DNA of 25,044 nucleotides from a virus. The notes under the pieces were generated by a model. It was not told the origin of the DNA and made no database searches. It saw only the letters and a program-made list of their open reading frames with translations. This document shows positions 1 through 6,356 of this stretch, piece by piece; the first letter of the stretch is position 1, and every line of letters starts with the position of its first letter. Location of the stretch: positions 1 through 25,044 of the IMG/VR virus record IMGVR_UViG_3300009183_000343. One strand, given 5' to 3'. The translations under genes and the position numbers were made by a program.

Positions 1-67
1 AGTTGGATGCTTTATCACCACCCTCAACTTTCACTTGATAATTCACTAGTTCATTTAAAACACCCAT
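1..67 (-). CDS. 5' end of an unknown leftward gene (cut by window edge)
   Basis: An ATG at 67 opens a leftward frame that runs off the left edge without a stop; 22 codons are visible, beginning MGVLNELVNYQVKVEGG. A TATATATA box lies 19 nt upstream of the ATG, as for other genes here, which supports a real start. The N-terminus resembles from memory the first residues of large tail or tape-measure-type proteins of Bacteroidota phages, but 22 residues cannot establish this. It is divergent from the ancestral start site of gp4 at 100. Confidence 0.5.
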   Translation of the reverse strand, partial: MGVLNELVNYQVKVEGGDKASN

Positions 68-85
68 ATCAGAGATTAATTTTTA

Positions 86-97
86 TTATATATAAAT
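86..97. promoter_or_regulatory. TATATATA box between divergent genes
   Basis: TTATATATAAAT. Leftward it sits 19 nt before the ATG at 67. Rightward it ends 5 nt before an ATG at 100 that is a duplicate of the gp4 start (see the 15-bp repeat), so it was probably the original gp4 promoter. Confidence 0.45.
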
Positions 98-112
98 ATA
101 TGTTAAACTCAA
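98..112 (+). repeat. 15-bp direct repeat, left copy, flanking the homing endonuclease
   Basis: ATATGTTAAACTCAA is identical to 1174-1188, where it holds the start codon of gp4. In this left copy the ATG at 100 opens only M-L-N-S-I before a TAA, so it looks like a relic of the gp4 start left upstream of the inserted gene. Confidence 0.8.
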
Positions 113-134
113 TATAATTTTTCCCACTTTTGGA

Positions 135-146
135 TATTTATATATA
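135..146 (+). promoter_or_regulatory. late-type promoter box of the homing endonuclease
   Basis: TATTTATATATA ends 4 nt before the ATG at 151, the same tight spacing seen at several other genes in this window. Confidence 0.5.
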
Positions 147-150
147 CAAT

Positions 151-1182
151 ATGAGAGAATTGAAAAAGTCAGAAATTGATAAATTACCGAACTTAGGACT
201 AAAATACTTAGGAATTATAGATGGATCAAAGAAGAAAGTAGTATATGATTGTATATCACATGGTTTGGTTTCCCAGAGGTTTGATGTTCATGTTAAGTTA
301 AAAAAATGTTCAAAATGTTCAAATAAAACGGAACTAAAATATACAAAAGAGTACATCAATAGTATAAAGACAAGATATGATTATATATTTGATAAGAATG
401 AATATGAGTCATTTGATAAGATAAAAATCGTTTGTAAAACACATGGTCTGTTTAGTCAGAGAATACATAATCATTTTATACTTGGTCAAAATTGCCCAAG
501 TTGTAGCAGAATTAGGCTAAATAAAGATTTAGTTAATTTCTTATCTAAAATTGATATAAACATTATAAAATATAATGGGTATAGAAGTAAATCAGAATTT
601 TCTTGTAAGGAAGGACACATAATAAAATCAACGGTTGATAACATTAAAAGACATGGATGTTCTGTCTGTAGAAGAGAGTCCAATCTAAAAATAGAAAGGC
701 TTAAATTTATACAAAAATCAATAATGGTTTGGGGTGAATTACTTGATATAGATTATTCAACACTTTACTATAGAGGAAAAAGATTCAAAATGATATTAAA
801 AACCGATATAGGCGATATTGAACAATTGCCCGACTATCATCTAATGGGATTCTTGCCAAAAAAATCTACAAGTGAGATAATTATTAAAAAAATATTAGAA
901 AAAAATCAAATAAATTATATAAGAGAAAAGACATTCAATGGTTGTGTTAATAAAAAAAAGTTAAGATTTGATTTCTATTTACCTGATATAAAAGTATGTA
1001 TAGAATATAATGGAATTCAACACTATGAATCGGTTGATAAATTTGGTGGGTTGGATGGTCTAAAGTATACACAAGTAAATGATGATATTAAAAGAAATTT
1101 TTGTAAAGTAAATAATATAGAACTAATAACTATTAAATATAACGAGTCAATAATAGAAAAATTAAAAAATATAATATGTTAA
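151..1182 (+). CDS. free-standing homing endonuclease, zinc-ribbon repeats plus Vsr-like nuclease
   Basis: A 343-aa protein. Three repeated units of the form C-x2/3-H-G-x4-QR-x-H-x5-C-x2-C lie at about residues 34-56, 95-118 and 152-173; these look like the small zinc-binding DNA-recognition repeats of phage homing endonucleases. The C-terminus (about 270-330) has a Vsr/EDxHD-like PD-(D/E)XK core: RFDFYLPD (D274), CIEYNGIQHY (E285, H291) and a following DDIKRNFC helix. I chose the ATG at 151 because the promoter-like box ends at 146; a TTG at 130 would add 7 residues but overlaps that box. Its stop overlaps the gp4 start by 7 bp, so gp4 is probably translated by coupling. It is flanked by a 15-bp direct repeat that includes the gp4 start codon. 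The role (spread into gp4-region alleles lacking it) is inferred from family and position. Confidence 0.8.
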   Translation: MRELKKSEIDKLPNLGLKYLGIIDGSKKKVVYDCISHGLVSQRFDVHVKLKKCSKCSNKTELKYTKEYINSIKTRYDYIFDKNEYESFDKIKIVCKTHGLFSQRIHNHFILGQNCPSCSRIRLNKDLVNFLSKIDINIIKYNGYRSKSEFSCKEGHIIKSTVDNIKRHGCSVCRRESNLKIERLKFIQKSIMVWGELLDIDYSTLYYRGKRFKMILKTDIGDIEQLPDYHLMGFLPKKSTSEIIIKKILEKNQINYIREKTFNGCVNKKKLRFDFYLPDIKVCIEYNGIQHYESVDKFGGLDGLKYTQVNDDIKRNFCKVNNIELITIKYNESIIEKLKNIIC

Positions 1183-1188
1183 ACTCAA
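1174..1188 (+). repeat. 15-bp direct repeat, right copy, at the gp4 start
   Basis: ATATGTTAAACTCAA, identical to 98-112. The ATG at 1176 in this copy is the current gp4 start codon and the TAA at 1180-1182 is the homing endonuclease stop. Confidence 0.8.
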
Positions 1189-1703
1189 AGCCGAATAATA
1201 AAAACTATCACCAGGGAAACTATACTCCTAAGAACAAGGATAAAGTTATTAAGTTAAATACTCAAGGTGGTGTTTACTATAGGAGCTCTTGGGAGTTGAA
1301 AATAATGACTTGGCTAGATATGAATGTTAAAGTCACGAAGTGGGGATCTGAGAACTTGAGAATTCCTTATCAAATGACTCACTTTGAAAATGGTGATCAA
1401 AAAATAAAAGAACATAGTTATTATCCGGATTTCTATTATGAAATGATGATAGATGATAGGCTAAAGCAGGTTGTGGTTGAGGTTAAGCCAAATGAGGAAT
1501 ATAAAGATGCTATATTATTCACAGAAGGTAAATTTAACATACCGGATGGATTGTCTTTAAAAAAACTAAAAAACTTAGAGTTTAAATTTAAAATGGCTCA
1601 GAGAAATTCCGAAAAGTGGAAAACTATGATAGCTTGGTGTAATAAAAAAGGTTATGAGTTTATTATCATAACAGAAGACCATTTGAAAAAGTTTAACTTG
1701 TAA
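1176..1703 (+). CDS. 4: head completion nuclease, T4 gp4-like
   Basis: A 175-aa protein matching the T4 gp4 (gene 4/50) head-completion family, which acts on packaged heads before tail joining. Visible signature: YRSSWELKIMTWLD (34-47), KWGSE (55-59), then a PD-(D/E)XK-type core with YYPDFYYE (82-89, D85) and VVVEVKP (99-105, E102 and K104). The length is close to the T4 protein. The start overlaps the stop of the homing endonuclease by 7 bp and there is no promoter box directly upstream, so it is now expressed by read-through from the endonuclease. The 3' end overlaps the convergent membrane-protein gene by 11 bp. Confidence 0.85.
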   Translation: MLNSKPNNKNYHQGNYTPKNKDKVIKLNTQGGVYYRSSWELKIMTWLDMNVKVTKWGSENLRIPYQMTHFENGDQKIKEHSYYPDFYYEMMIDDRLKQVVVEVKPNEEYKDAILFTEGKFNIPDGLSLKKLKNLEFKFKMAQRNSEKWKTMIAWCNKKGYEFIIITEDHLKKFNL

Positions 1704-2040
1704 ACTTAATTAAAAGTATAACTCCTAAAATAAACACAGATAGTATAGGAAATATATTATCAAATATAACATAAAGAGACTTTTTCTTTGACTTGAATGT
1801 TATTAGTTTTATAATCACCAATGATAATAGTATTATAAAGTATGGTGATAGATATGTAAACATACCAATTATTAGCCAAGACCAATATAATACTTTTGTG
1901 AGATAGTAAGTAAGATCTAGTATTGTTGTAGACTCAATATCTTTATTTTTGAAATTAAGACTTAATCTGTGTTTATTTTTTATATAATAGATTTCATTCC
2001 AGATAAATACTATTATAAATGTATAAAAAAATGTTATCAT
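1693..2040 (-). CDS. small membrane protein, unknown
   Basis: A 115-aa hydrophobic protein with about three membrane segments: an N-terminal one (about 2-20), a middle pair region around 50-78 and a C-terminal one (about 92-112), separated by basic loops such as KSKKK. I do not recognise a family. It starts 1 nt after the stop of the upstream 96-aa gene, so the two form a coupled leftward pair. Its last bases overlap gp4 on the other strand. Confidence 0.6.
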   Translation of the reverse strand: MITFFYTFIIVFIWNEIYYIKNKHRLSLNFKNKDIESTTILDLTYYLTKVLYWSWLIIGMFTYLSPYFIILLSLVIIKLITFKSKKKSLYVIFDNIFPILSVFILGVILLIKFTS

Positions 2041-2041
2041 T

Positions 2042-2332
2042 TTATTTTATAATTATTTCTTCAAATTTAATTAAATTATTAAATTCTGGTTCAATTAATC
2101 TTATGGATTTTTCTTCATTTAATTTCTTAAATAACTCATCATCTATAAAAGCCTCTAATTCAGATCCTATAATTTTATCATATGTATTAGGTACCATATC
2201 ACCTCTTGAATCATAGATAGATTTAATATAATTATTTCTATTTTCAGAGTCTGTGTGAATTGAACACCCGTCCGATCTAGTTCCAAATCCTCTTTCAGAT
2301 TCTTCCCAAAGTTGTAAAATTACTCTATTCAT
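2042..2332 (-). CDS. conserved phage hypothetical protein, 96 aa
   Basis: A 96-aa soluble acidic protein starting MNRVILQLWEESERGFGTRS, with DGCSIH next and FIDDELF later. From memory a protein with this W-E-E-S-E-R-G-x-G-T-R-x-D-G-C-S start occurs in other phages of Bacteroidota, but no function is known to me. It is the first gene of a leftward pair with the membrane protein and is divergent from glutamine synthetase; both probably use the AT-rich box at 2355-2367. Confidence 0.65.
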   Translation of the reverse strand: MNRVILQLWEESERGFGTRSDGCSIHTDSENRNNYIKSIYDSRGDMVPNTYDKIIGSELEAFIDDELFKKLNEEKSIRLIEPEFNNLIKFEEIIIK

Positions 2333-2354
2333 ATTTTAAAATTGTTACTTAATT

Positions 2355-2367
2355 TTTATATAATATT
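2355..2367. promoter_or_regulatory. shared divergent promoter box
   Basis: TTTATATAATATT lies 48 nt before the glutamine synthetase ATG and 22 nt before the leftward ATG at 2332. The glutamine synthetase leader that follows is almost pure A with no Shine-Dalgarno sequence, as in Bacteroidota. Confidence 0.4.
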
Positions 2368-2415
2368 CTAAACAAAGTTTAAAAAAATAATAAAATAAAA
2401 AAAACAACAACACTT

Positions 2416-3507
2416 ATGAATATTAAATTAGAGTATATTTGGCTTGATGGTTCTAACCCTCAACAAATTAGGAGTAAGACAAAGATTGTGAATAAAATGG
2501 ATACAATGATTCCATTTGACTATCCTGTTTGGTCATTTGATGGTAGTTCTACTGGGCAAGCTCAGTCTGGTAAAGGTAAAAACACCGACTGTCTATTAAA
2601 GCCAGTATTTGTTACTATGGATCCATTTAGAGGTAATCCACATAGATTAGTTTTATGTGAAGTTCTTAATCCAGACGGTACACCACATGAATCAAACAAC
2701 AGAAGAAAATTATCTAAAAAAGTAAATGAGTTAAATATTGAATCAAATGAGAAATCAGATCTTCCATGGTTTGGTTGGGAACAAGAATATACATTAACTC
2801 ATAAACCTATGATTCCATTTGGATATGGTGAAGGTATTCCTTTAGGATTTACTTTAGATCCAAACAAAACTCCTAGACCTCAAGGTGATTACTATTGTGG
2901 TATTGGTTCTGATAATGTTGTAGGTAGAGGTATTGTAGAAGAGCATATGGATGTATGTATGGAAATTGGATTAGATATTTCTGGTATAAATGCTGAAGTT
3001 CTTTTAGGTCAATGGGAATATCAAATAGGACCTGTTACCGCTTTAAATGGATCAGACCAATTATGGATATCAAGATATCTTTTACAAAGAGTTGCTGAGA
3101 AACACAATGTAAAGATTTCATTACACCCAAAACCATTAAAAGGAGACTGGAATGGAACTGGATGTCATGTTAACTTCTCTACTAAGGAAATGAGAGAAGA
3201 AGGTGGTTTAGAAATCATTAAAGAACAAATGGAGAAATTAGATAAATTTCAAAAAGAACATATTGCTGTTTATGGTTTATACAATGATGAAAGATTAACA
3301 GGAGCTCATGAAACTTCAAGTATCAATGACTTTAGTTATGGATTCTCTACAAGAGATACTTCTATTAGAATACCTGCTCAAGCAATTGTAGAAGGTAAAG
3401 GTTATTTTGAAGATAGAAGACCAGCATCTAATTGTGATCCTTATTTAGTATCAGAAAGAATGTTACAAACTGTTTATAGTGAAGTTGAAGTTCCAGCAGA
3501 AGCTTAA
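2416..3507 (+). CDS. glnA: glutamine synthetase, type II (beta-grasp), phage-encoded
   Basis: A 363-aa GSII-type enzyme that makes glutamine from glutamate, ammonia and ATP. It covers the whole family: beta-grasp N-domain with YIWLDG (7-12) and VWSFDGSSTGQA (38-49); catalytic barrel with WFGWEQEYTL (118-127, E122/E124), INAEVLLGQWEYQIGP (191-206, E194/E201), NGTGCHVNFS (246-255, H251), GAHETSSINDFSYG and EDRRPASNCDPY near the C-terminus. All metal, glutamate and ATP-site motifs I know for GSII are present, so it is probably active. The closest family I recall is the 340-residue Bacteroidota GSII, suggesting host origin; base composition is like neighbours, so transfer is not recent. It is a single-gene unit with a long A-rich leader and a strong terminator. 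Glutamine synthetase is uncommon in phages. Confidence 0.93.
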   Translation: MNIKLEYIWLDGSNPQQIRSKTKIVNKMDTMIPFDYPVWSFDGSSTGQAQSGKGKNTDCLLKPVFVTMDPFRGNPHRLVLCEVLNPDGTPHESNNRRKLSKKVNELNIESNEKSDLPWFGWEQEYTLTHKPMIPFGYGEGIPLGFTLDPNKTPRPQGDYYCGIGSDNVVGRGIVEEHMDVCMEIGLDISGINAEVLLGQWEYQIGPVTALNGSDQLWISRYLLQRVAEKHNVKISLHPKPLKGDWNGTGCHVNFSTKEMREEGGLEIIKEQMEKLDKFQKEHIAVYGLYNDERLTGAHETSSINDFSYGFSTRDTSIRIPAQAIVEGKGYFEDRRPASNCDPYLVSERMLQTVYSEVEVPAEA

Positions 3508-3521
3508 TATAAATAAAAATG

Positions 3522-3549
3522 AAAAACCTCTCAATTGAGAGGTTTTTTT
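3522..3549. terminator. bidirectional intrinsic terminator (glutamine synthetase / gp55)
   Basis: An 11-bp stem AAAAACCTCTC / GAGAGGTTTTT around an AATT loop, followed by T's on either strand, between two convergent genes. Confidence 0.85.
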
Positions 3550-3577
3550 AGTTTAAATATGTTTTGAATTTTTATTT

Positions 3578-3943
3578 CTAGAGTGAGTGTAGACCCATAC
3601 CATCGTTTGATCCTTCAATTGAAATTAATTTAATTAAATGTTCATTATCGCCTTTCTTTTTATAAAGTTCATTATAACCTTTAGCAATTCCTCTTTTAAA
3701 TACTTCTGTAAAATAAGCAAAAGCATTTACAGACTTTTCTTCATTAAAATTATACCAGTTTTGAAACATATCAAGTAGCCCAGATTGATAACAATCTAAC
3801 CTGTCATCATTTGACCAATATCTCATTTTTTTGATTGTTTTTTTCGCTAATAATTCTAACATTTTTTCAGAGTTTCTTGTTAATTTTCCTTGTGCTTTTG
3901 ACACGATGACCTCAATGTAGAGGTCTTTATTATTTAAATAAAT
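3578..3943 (-). CDS. 55: late-transcription sigma factor, T4 gp55-like, with no canonical start at its expected N-terminus
   Basis: A small sigma-70 region-2 protein that would direct host RNA polymerase to phage late promoters. Key region: DRLDCYQSGLLDMFQNWYNF, then AFAYFTEVFKRGIAKGYNE, matching region 2 of T4-like gp55 proteins. The first canonical start is GTG at 3904 (108 aa), but the frame stays open upstream and encodes IYLNNKDLYIEVIV, which aligns with T4 gp55 YNYVNNKELLQAII. I therefore extend the gene to at least the ATT at 3943 (121 aa); initiation there is inference. The frame is closed by a TAA further upstream in the hairpin region. It is much shorter than T4 gp55 (185 aa) and I see no T4-like clamp-binding tail (SLDFLYE). 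There is no TATATA box upstream, unlike most genes here. Confidence 0.75.
   Translation of the reverse strand: MYLNNKDLYIEVIVSKAQGKLTRNSEKMLELLAKKTIKKMRYWSNDDRLDCYQSGLLDMFQNWYNFNEEKSVNAFAYFTEVFKRGIAKGYNELYKKKGDNEHLIKLISIEGSNDGMGLHSL
3908..3925. repeat. small inverted repeat at the gp55 5' end
   Basis: GACCTC-AATGTA-GAGGTC, a perfect 6-bp palindrome with 6-nt loop, lies just upstream of the GTG at 3904 and inside the extended gp55 frame. It could fold in the mRNA near the start region. Confidence 0.45.
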
Positions 3944-3984
3944 AAGCGTTGGATTATTTTTTTGAGTAAAAAACTTTTTAGATT

Positions 3985-4026
3985 TTAAACTTTCATGTTA
4001 TAGGAACATGTAACATGAAAGTTTAA
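3985..4026. promoter_or_regulatory. 16-bp perfect hairpin upstream of gp55
   Basis: TTAAACTTTCATGTTA and its exact reverse complement flank a 10-nt loop (TAGGAACATG). There is no T-run after it in either direction, so it is not a simple terminator, and a separate terminator already lies at 4035-4066. It sits where the gp55 promoter or leader should be and may be an operator or mRNA structure controlling the late sigma factor. Confidence 0.55.
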
Positions 4027-4034
4027 TTTAAAAT

Positions 4035-4066
4035 AAAAAATCCTCAAATTTCTATGAGGATTTTTT
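4035..4066 (-). terminator. intrinsic terminator after the 427-aa gene
   Basis: A 12-bp stem AAAAAATCCTCA / TGAGGATTTTTT with an 8-nt loop; T-rich tails occur on both strands. It follows the leftward gene ending at 4081. Confidence 0.8.
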
Positions 4067-4080
4067 ATTTAATTTAATAA

Positions 4081-5364
4081 TTAAAGTTTAATTCTTTCGT
4101 TATATTGAAGTTCCTTAGTAACTTGTAGTTCAGCATCTAAGTTGTTTTTCCTTTTTTCTAAGTTTTTAAGAGCTGTTGTTAAAACTTCAGATTCTCCAAT
4201 CATTTGGATAGAACCTTTGACTTTTTCAATGTTAAAATTAACATCTTCAAGTTTTAAAGAGATTTCTCTTTCTTTATCTTCAAGTTTTCTCTTAACTATT
4301 AATTCTTTATCTAATTTATTTTCAAAGAAATAAGTTAAATCATAGTTTAATTCATTTCTAACCTCATTTACTAATTCTAAAGCTGATTCATATTTAAAGA
4401 ATGAGTTACCATATCTTTCATCACATCTATAAACAAAAGTATTATTTTTGTAGTTGAATGCAAATACTTCTAAGTGAGGGTTAATTAAATTGTTAACTTT
4501 TTTAACAACATCTAATTCAATGAATTTATCTAAACTTTTAGATACTTCAAGTAAAACTGGATAAAAGTTTTTATTAACAATTGGAACAATTGGAGAAGAG
4601 AATAAACTTTCTAAAGTAGTTTCTTCATTCATCTCATCATCATTGATATAGATAGAACCTTTTTTATTAACTGGTAATCCAATAGTTAAATATTCAGAAA
4701 TTCTGAAATTAATTCTATCTTCAGTAACAGTAGCATATTTCATAGCTGTTTCTAACATTCTTAAAGATTTTAAATCTTCTTCATTTTTAACATGATTCTC
4801 TAAAAGAGTTTTTTCAATATTAGACTCAGTTAAAATAAACCAAGAATCTCTTACTAAAGCAATATGACCTTCTTCAACTTGTTCAACAACTGTGAAGATA
4901 GATTCACCTTTACCACCACTTAAAAGATTTGTTCTTTTTTCTGGAGATTTAGTTAAGTTATGTACGAATAATTTAACTTCAGGAACCCAATCATAGATAG
5001 CTAGTTCATTAAGAATCTTAGACATTCTGTCTTGATCAGTATCAAGATTAATAGTCTGTAAAAGAACATTAATTGGTTGTCTATAAAGTTCTCCTTGATT
5101 TTTAGTATTTAAAACATTATATAAATTTTTTAATTCATATAATAATTCGTAATTTTTCATATCATCATTAAGATTTTCTAATAATGATTTAACACTTTTA
5201 TCGTAAGTATAAGGCTTTAATCTTTCGTTAAGTGAGTTTATAATTACTTTTTCCGATAACTCATTACAAGCATTCATGTGTCCTTCAATTACAAATGAAA
5301 TCTCCTCTTGATCAAGAGAAAGTTCTTTTTTGAAGTTATACAGTTCAAGTTTAAGATTCTTCAT
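4081..5364 (-). CDS. unknown 427-aa phage protein with C-terminal coiled coil
   Basis: I do not recognise this 427-aa soluble protein. It is mainly acidic and helical in composition; a Gly-rich turn LLSGGKGES is at about 147-155, and the C-terminal 75 residues (about 350-425) read as a long charged coiled coil. It lies between gp55 and gp15, is a single-gene leftward unit with its own promoter box and terminator, and has no signal peptide or membrane segment. A structural or virion-assembly role is possible from context only. Its promoter region is nearly duplicated in front of the 189-aa gene at 10400. Confidence 0.75.
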   Translation of the reverse strand: MKNLKLELYNFKKELSLDQEEISFVIEGHMNACNELSEKVIINSLNERLKPYTYDKSVKSLLENLNDDMKNYELLYELKNLYNVLNTKNQGELYRQPINVLLQTINLDTDQDRMSKILNELAIYDWVPEVKLFVHNLTKSPEKRTNLLSGGKGESIFTVVEQVEEGHIALVRDSWFILTESNIEKTLLENHVKNEEDLKSLRMLETAMKYATVTEDRINFRISEYLTIGLPVNKKGSIYINDDEMNEETTLESLFSSPIVPIVNKNFYPVLLEVSKSLDKFIELDVVKKVNNLINPHLEVFAFNYKNNTFVYRCDERYGNSFFKYESALELVNEVRNELNYDLTYFFENKLDKELIVKRKLEDKEREISLKLEDVNFNIEKVKGSIQMIGESEVLTTALKNLEKRKNNLDAELQVTKELQYNERIKL

Positions 5365-5391
5365 ATTTTAAAATATTTTTTTTTATATACT

Positions 5392-5424
5392 CTATATATT
5401 AAGGTTAAAAAGTCATTTTTTCTC
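5392..5424 (-). promoter_or_regulatory. extended late-type promoter module, copy A
   Basis: Read leftward it contains ATGACTTTTTAACC then TTAATATATAGAGTATA, about 30 nt before the ATG at 5364. The module is repeated with few changes at 10423-10455. Confidence 0.5.
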
Positions 5425-5428
5425 ATTT

Positions 5429-6292
5429 TTAATTATTTCTATTTGGATTTTCAGAATTTGGGTTATTTGTTCCTGGATTTGTTTTTTCTCTTGTTTTTAA
5501 GAGGTTATTATACCATCTTGTTCTCTTCGGTGCTACTATATAATTTGGATCGTAAACTCCACCTGGTAACACTTTGGATAGGTCAAGATTATTTCCAGCA
5601 CCATTATTCCAATAATCAGCACCAGAACCAGCAGCACCTCCACCAGCACCACCACCAACTCTATCTCTTCTTAATGCTGGATAATATGTCTGAACTTCAA
5701 ATGAAATAGACAATTTAATAGTATTGTCACCAGTCATATTCTTTTCTCTATTTATCTCAACAGTATTTGAATCTGGTAGTAACATTACCGCATCAATATT
5801 CATGAAGTTATGTTCAAACCACATAAATCTATATAACCAAAGAGTATCTAATATAGCTTGGCTACATTTGAATATATCAATTTCACTAGATAAAATAATA
5901 GCTAGGTCATAACTAACCGTAATTGGAACAGCTCTTACTTTAGATAAAACTTTTCTTATTTCGACATCATCTTCTAATACCATCTTTAACCAAACATTTG
6001 GATTAGCAAACTCATCAGATCTAATAGCAAAGTTAGTCATTGTTAAATGGCCTCTTGGAACTTGGTCAGTATTTAACTCAATAAATCTGTTTTCTGAAAC
6101 TATATCATCTGAAAATGAATCTAATAAGAATCTTTCATCTCCTGTTAATGAGTAGTAGAAAGGAACCTTAACATAAACATCGCCTGAGCTAAATCTATTA
6201 ACCCAGTTAATTTGACCCTCCATTGTATCTAAAACACAAACAGTTAGATCTCTGAAAAATACATCTTCAAAATTAAACTTTTTACCTACCAT
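5429..6292 (-). CDS. 15: tail completion and sheath stabiliser protein, T4 gp15-like
   Basis: A 287-aa protein resembling the T4 gp15 family, which caps the tail tube and sheath and joins tail to head. Similar landmarks in order: an N-terminal segment ending SGDVYVKVPFYY (36-47; T4 has SGDKFIRVPITY), LTMTNFAIRSD (about 83-93; T4 NLHLVDFSY), VRAVPITVSYDLAIIL (about 119-134; T4 SPIKMIYELSIF) and IKLSISFEVQTYYPALR (about 193-209; T4 IEWSLTFEVNGWMYPP). Length is close to T4 (272 aa). The C-terminal 75 residues are a Gly/Asn/Pro-rich tail including VGGGAGGGAAGSGA. A TTTAATATATA box ends 5 nt before the ATG. It is divergent from the gp44 gene. Confidence 0.75.
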   Translation of the reverse strand: MVGKKFNFEDVFFRDLTVCVLDTMEGQINWVNRFSSGDVYVKVPFYYSLTGDERFLLDSFSDDIVSENRFIELNTDQVPRGHLTMTNFAIRSDEFANPNVWLKMVLEDDVEIRKVLSKVRAVPITVSYDLAIILSSEIDIFKCSQAILDTLWLYRFMWFEHNFMNIDAVMLLPDSNTVEINREKNMTGDNTIKLSISFEVQTYYPALRRDRVGGGAGGGAAGSGADYWNNGAGNNLDLSKVLPGGVYDPNYIVAPKRTRWYNNLLKTREKTNPGTNNPNSENPNRNN

Positions 6293-6296
6293 GAAG

Positions 6297-6308
6297 TTAT
6301 ATATTAAA
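6297..6308 (-). promoter_or_regulatory. tight late-type promoter box of gp15
   Basis: Leftward TTTAATATATAACTTCATG: the TATATA ends 5 nt before the gp15 start codon at 6292, implying an almost leaderless message. Confidence 0.55.
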
Positions 6309-6328
6309 TAAACTTTGTCTCCAATTTG

Positions 6329-6339
6329 TAATATATTAA
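6329..6339 (+). promoter_or_regulatory. promoter-like box of the clamp loader gene
   Basis: TAATATATTAA, 17 nt before the ATG at 6357, followed by an A-rich leader ending AAAATAAAAT. Confidence 0.45.
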
Positions 6340-6356
6340 TTACTAAAAAATAAAAT

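Noticed and set aside
130-150. TTG start at 130 for the homing endonuclease
   Set aside because: It would place the first codons inside the TATATA box; the ATG at 151 has the same 4-nt spacing from the box as other genes.
4081-5364. 427-aa protein (MKNLKLELYNF) as a seventh tagged protein
   Set aside because: The spacing of the aromatic residue differs from the shared pattern, so I left it out.
5308-5709. Rightward open frame across the gp15/427-aa junction
   Set aside because: It is antisense to two well-supported genes and the protein is His/Gln-rich from the antisense of the Gly-rich tail.
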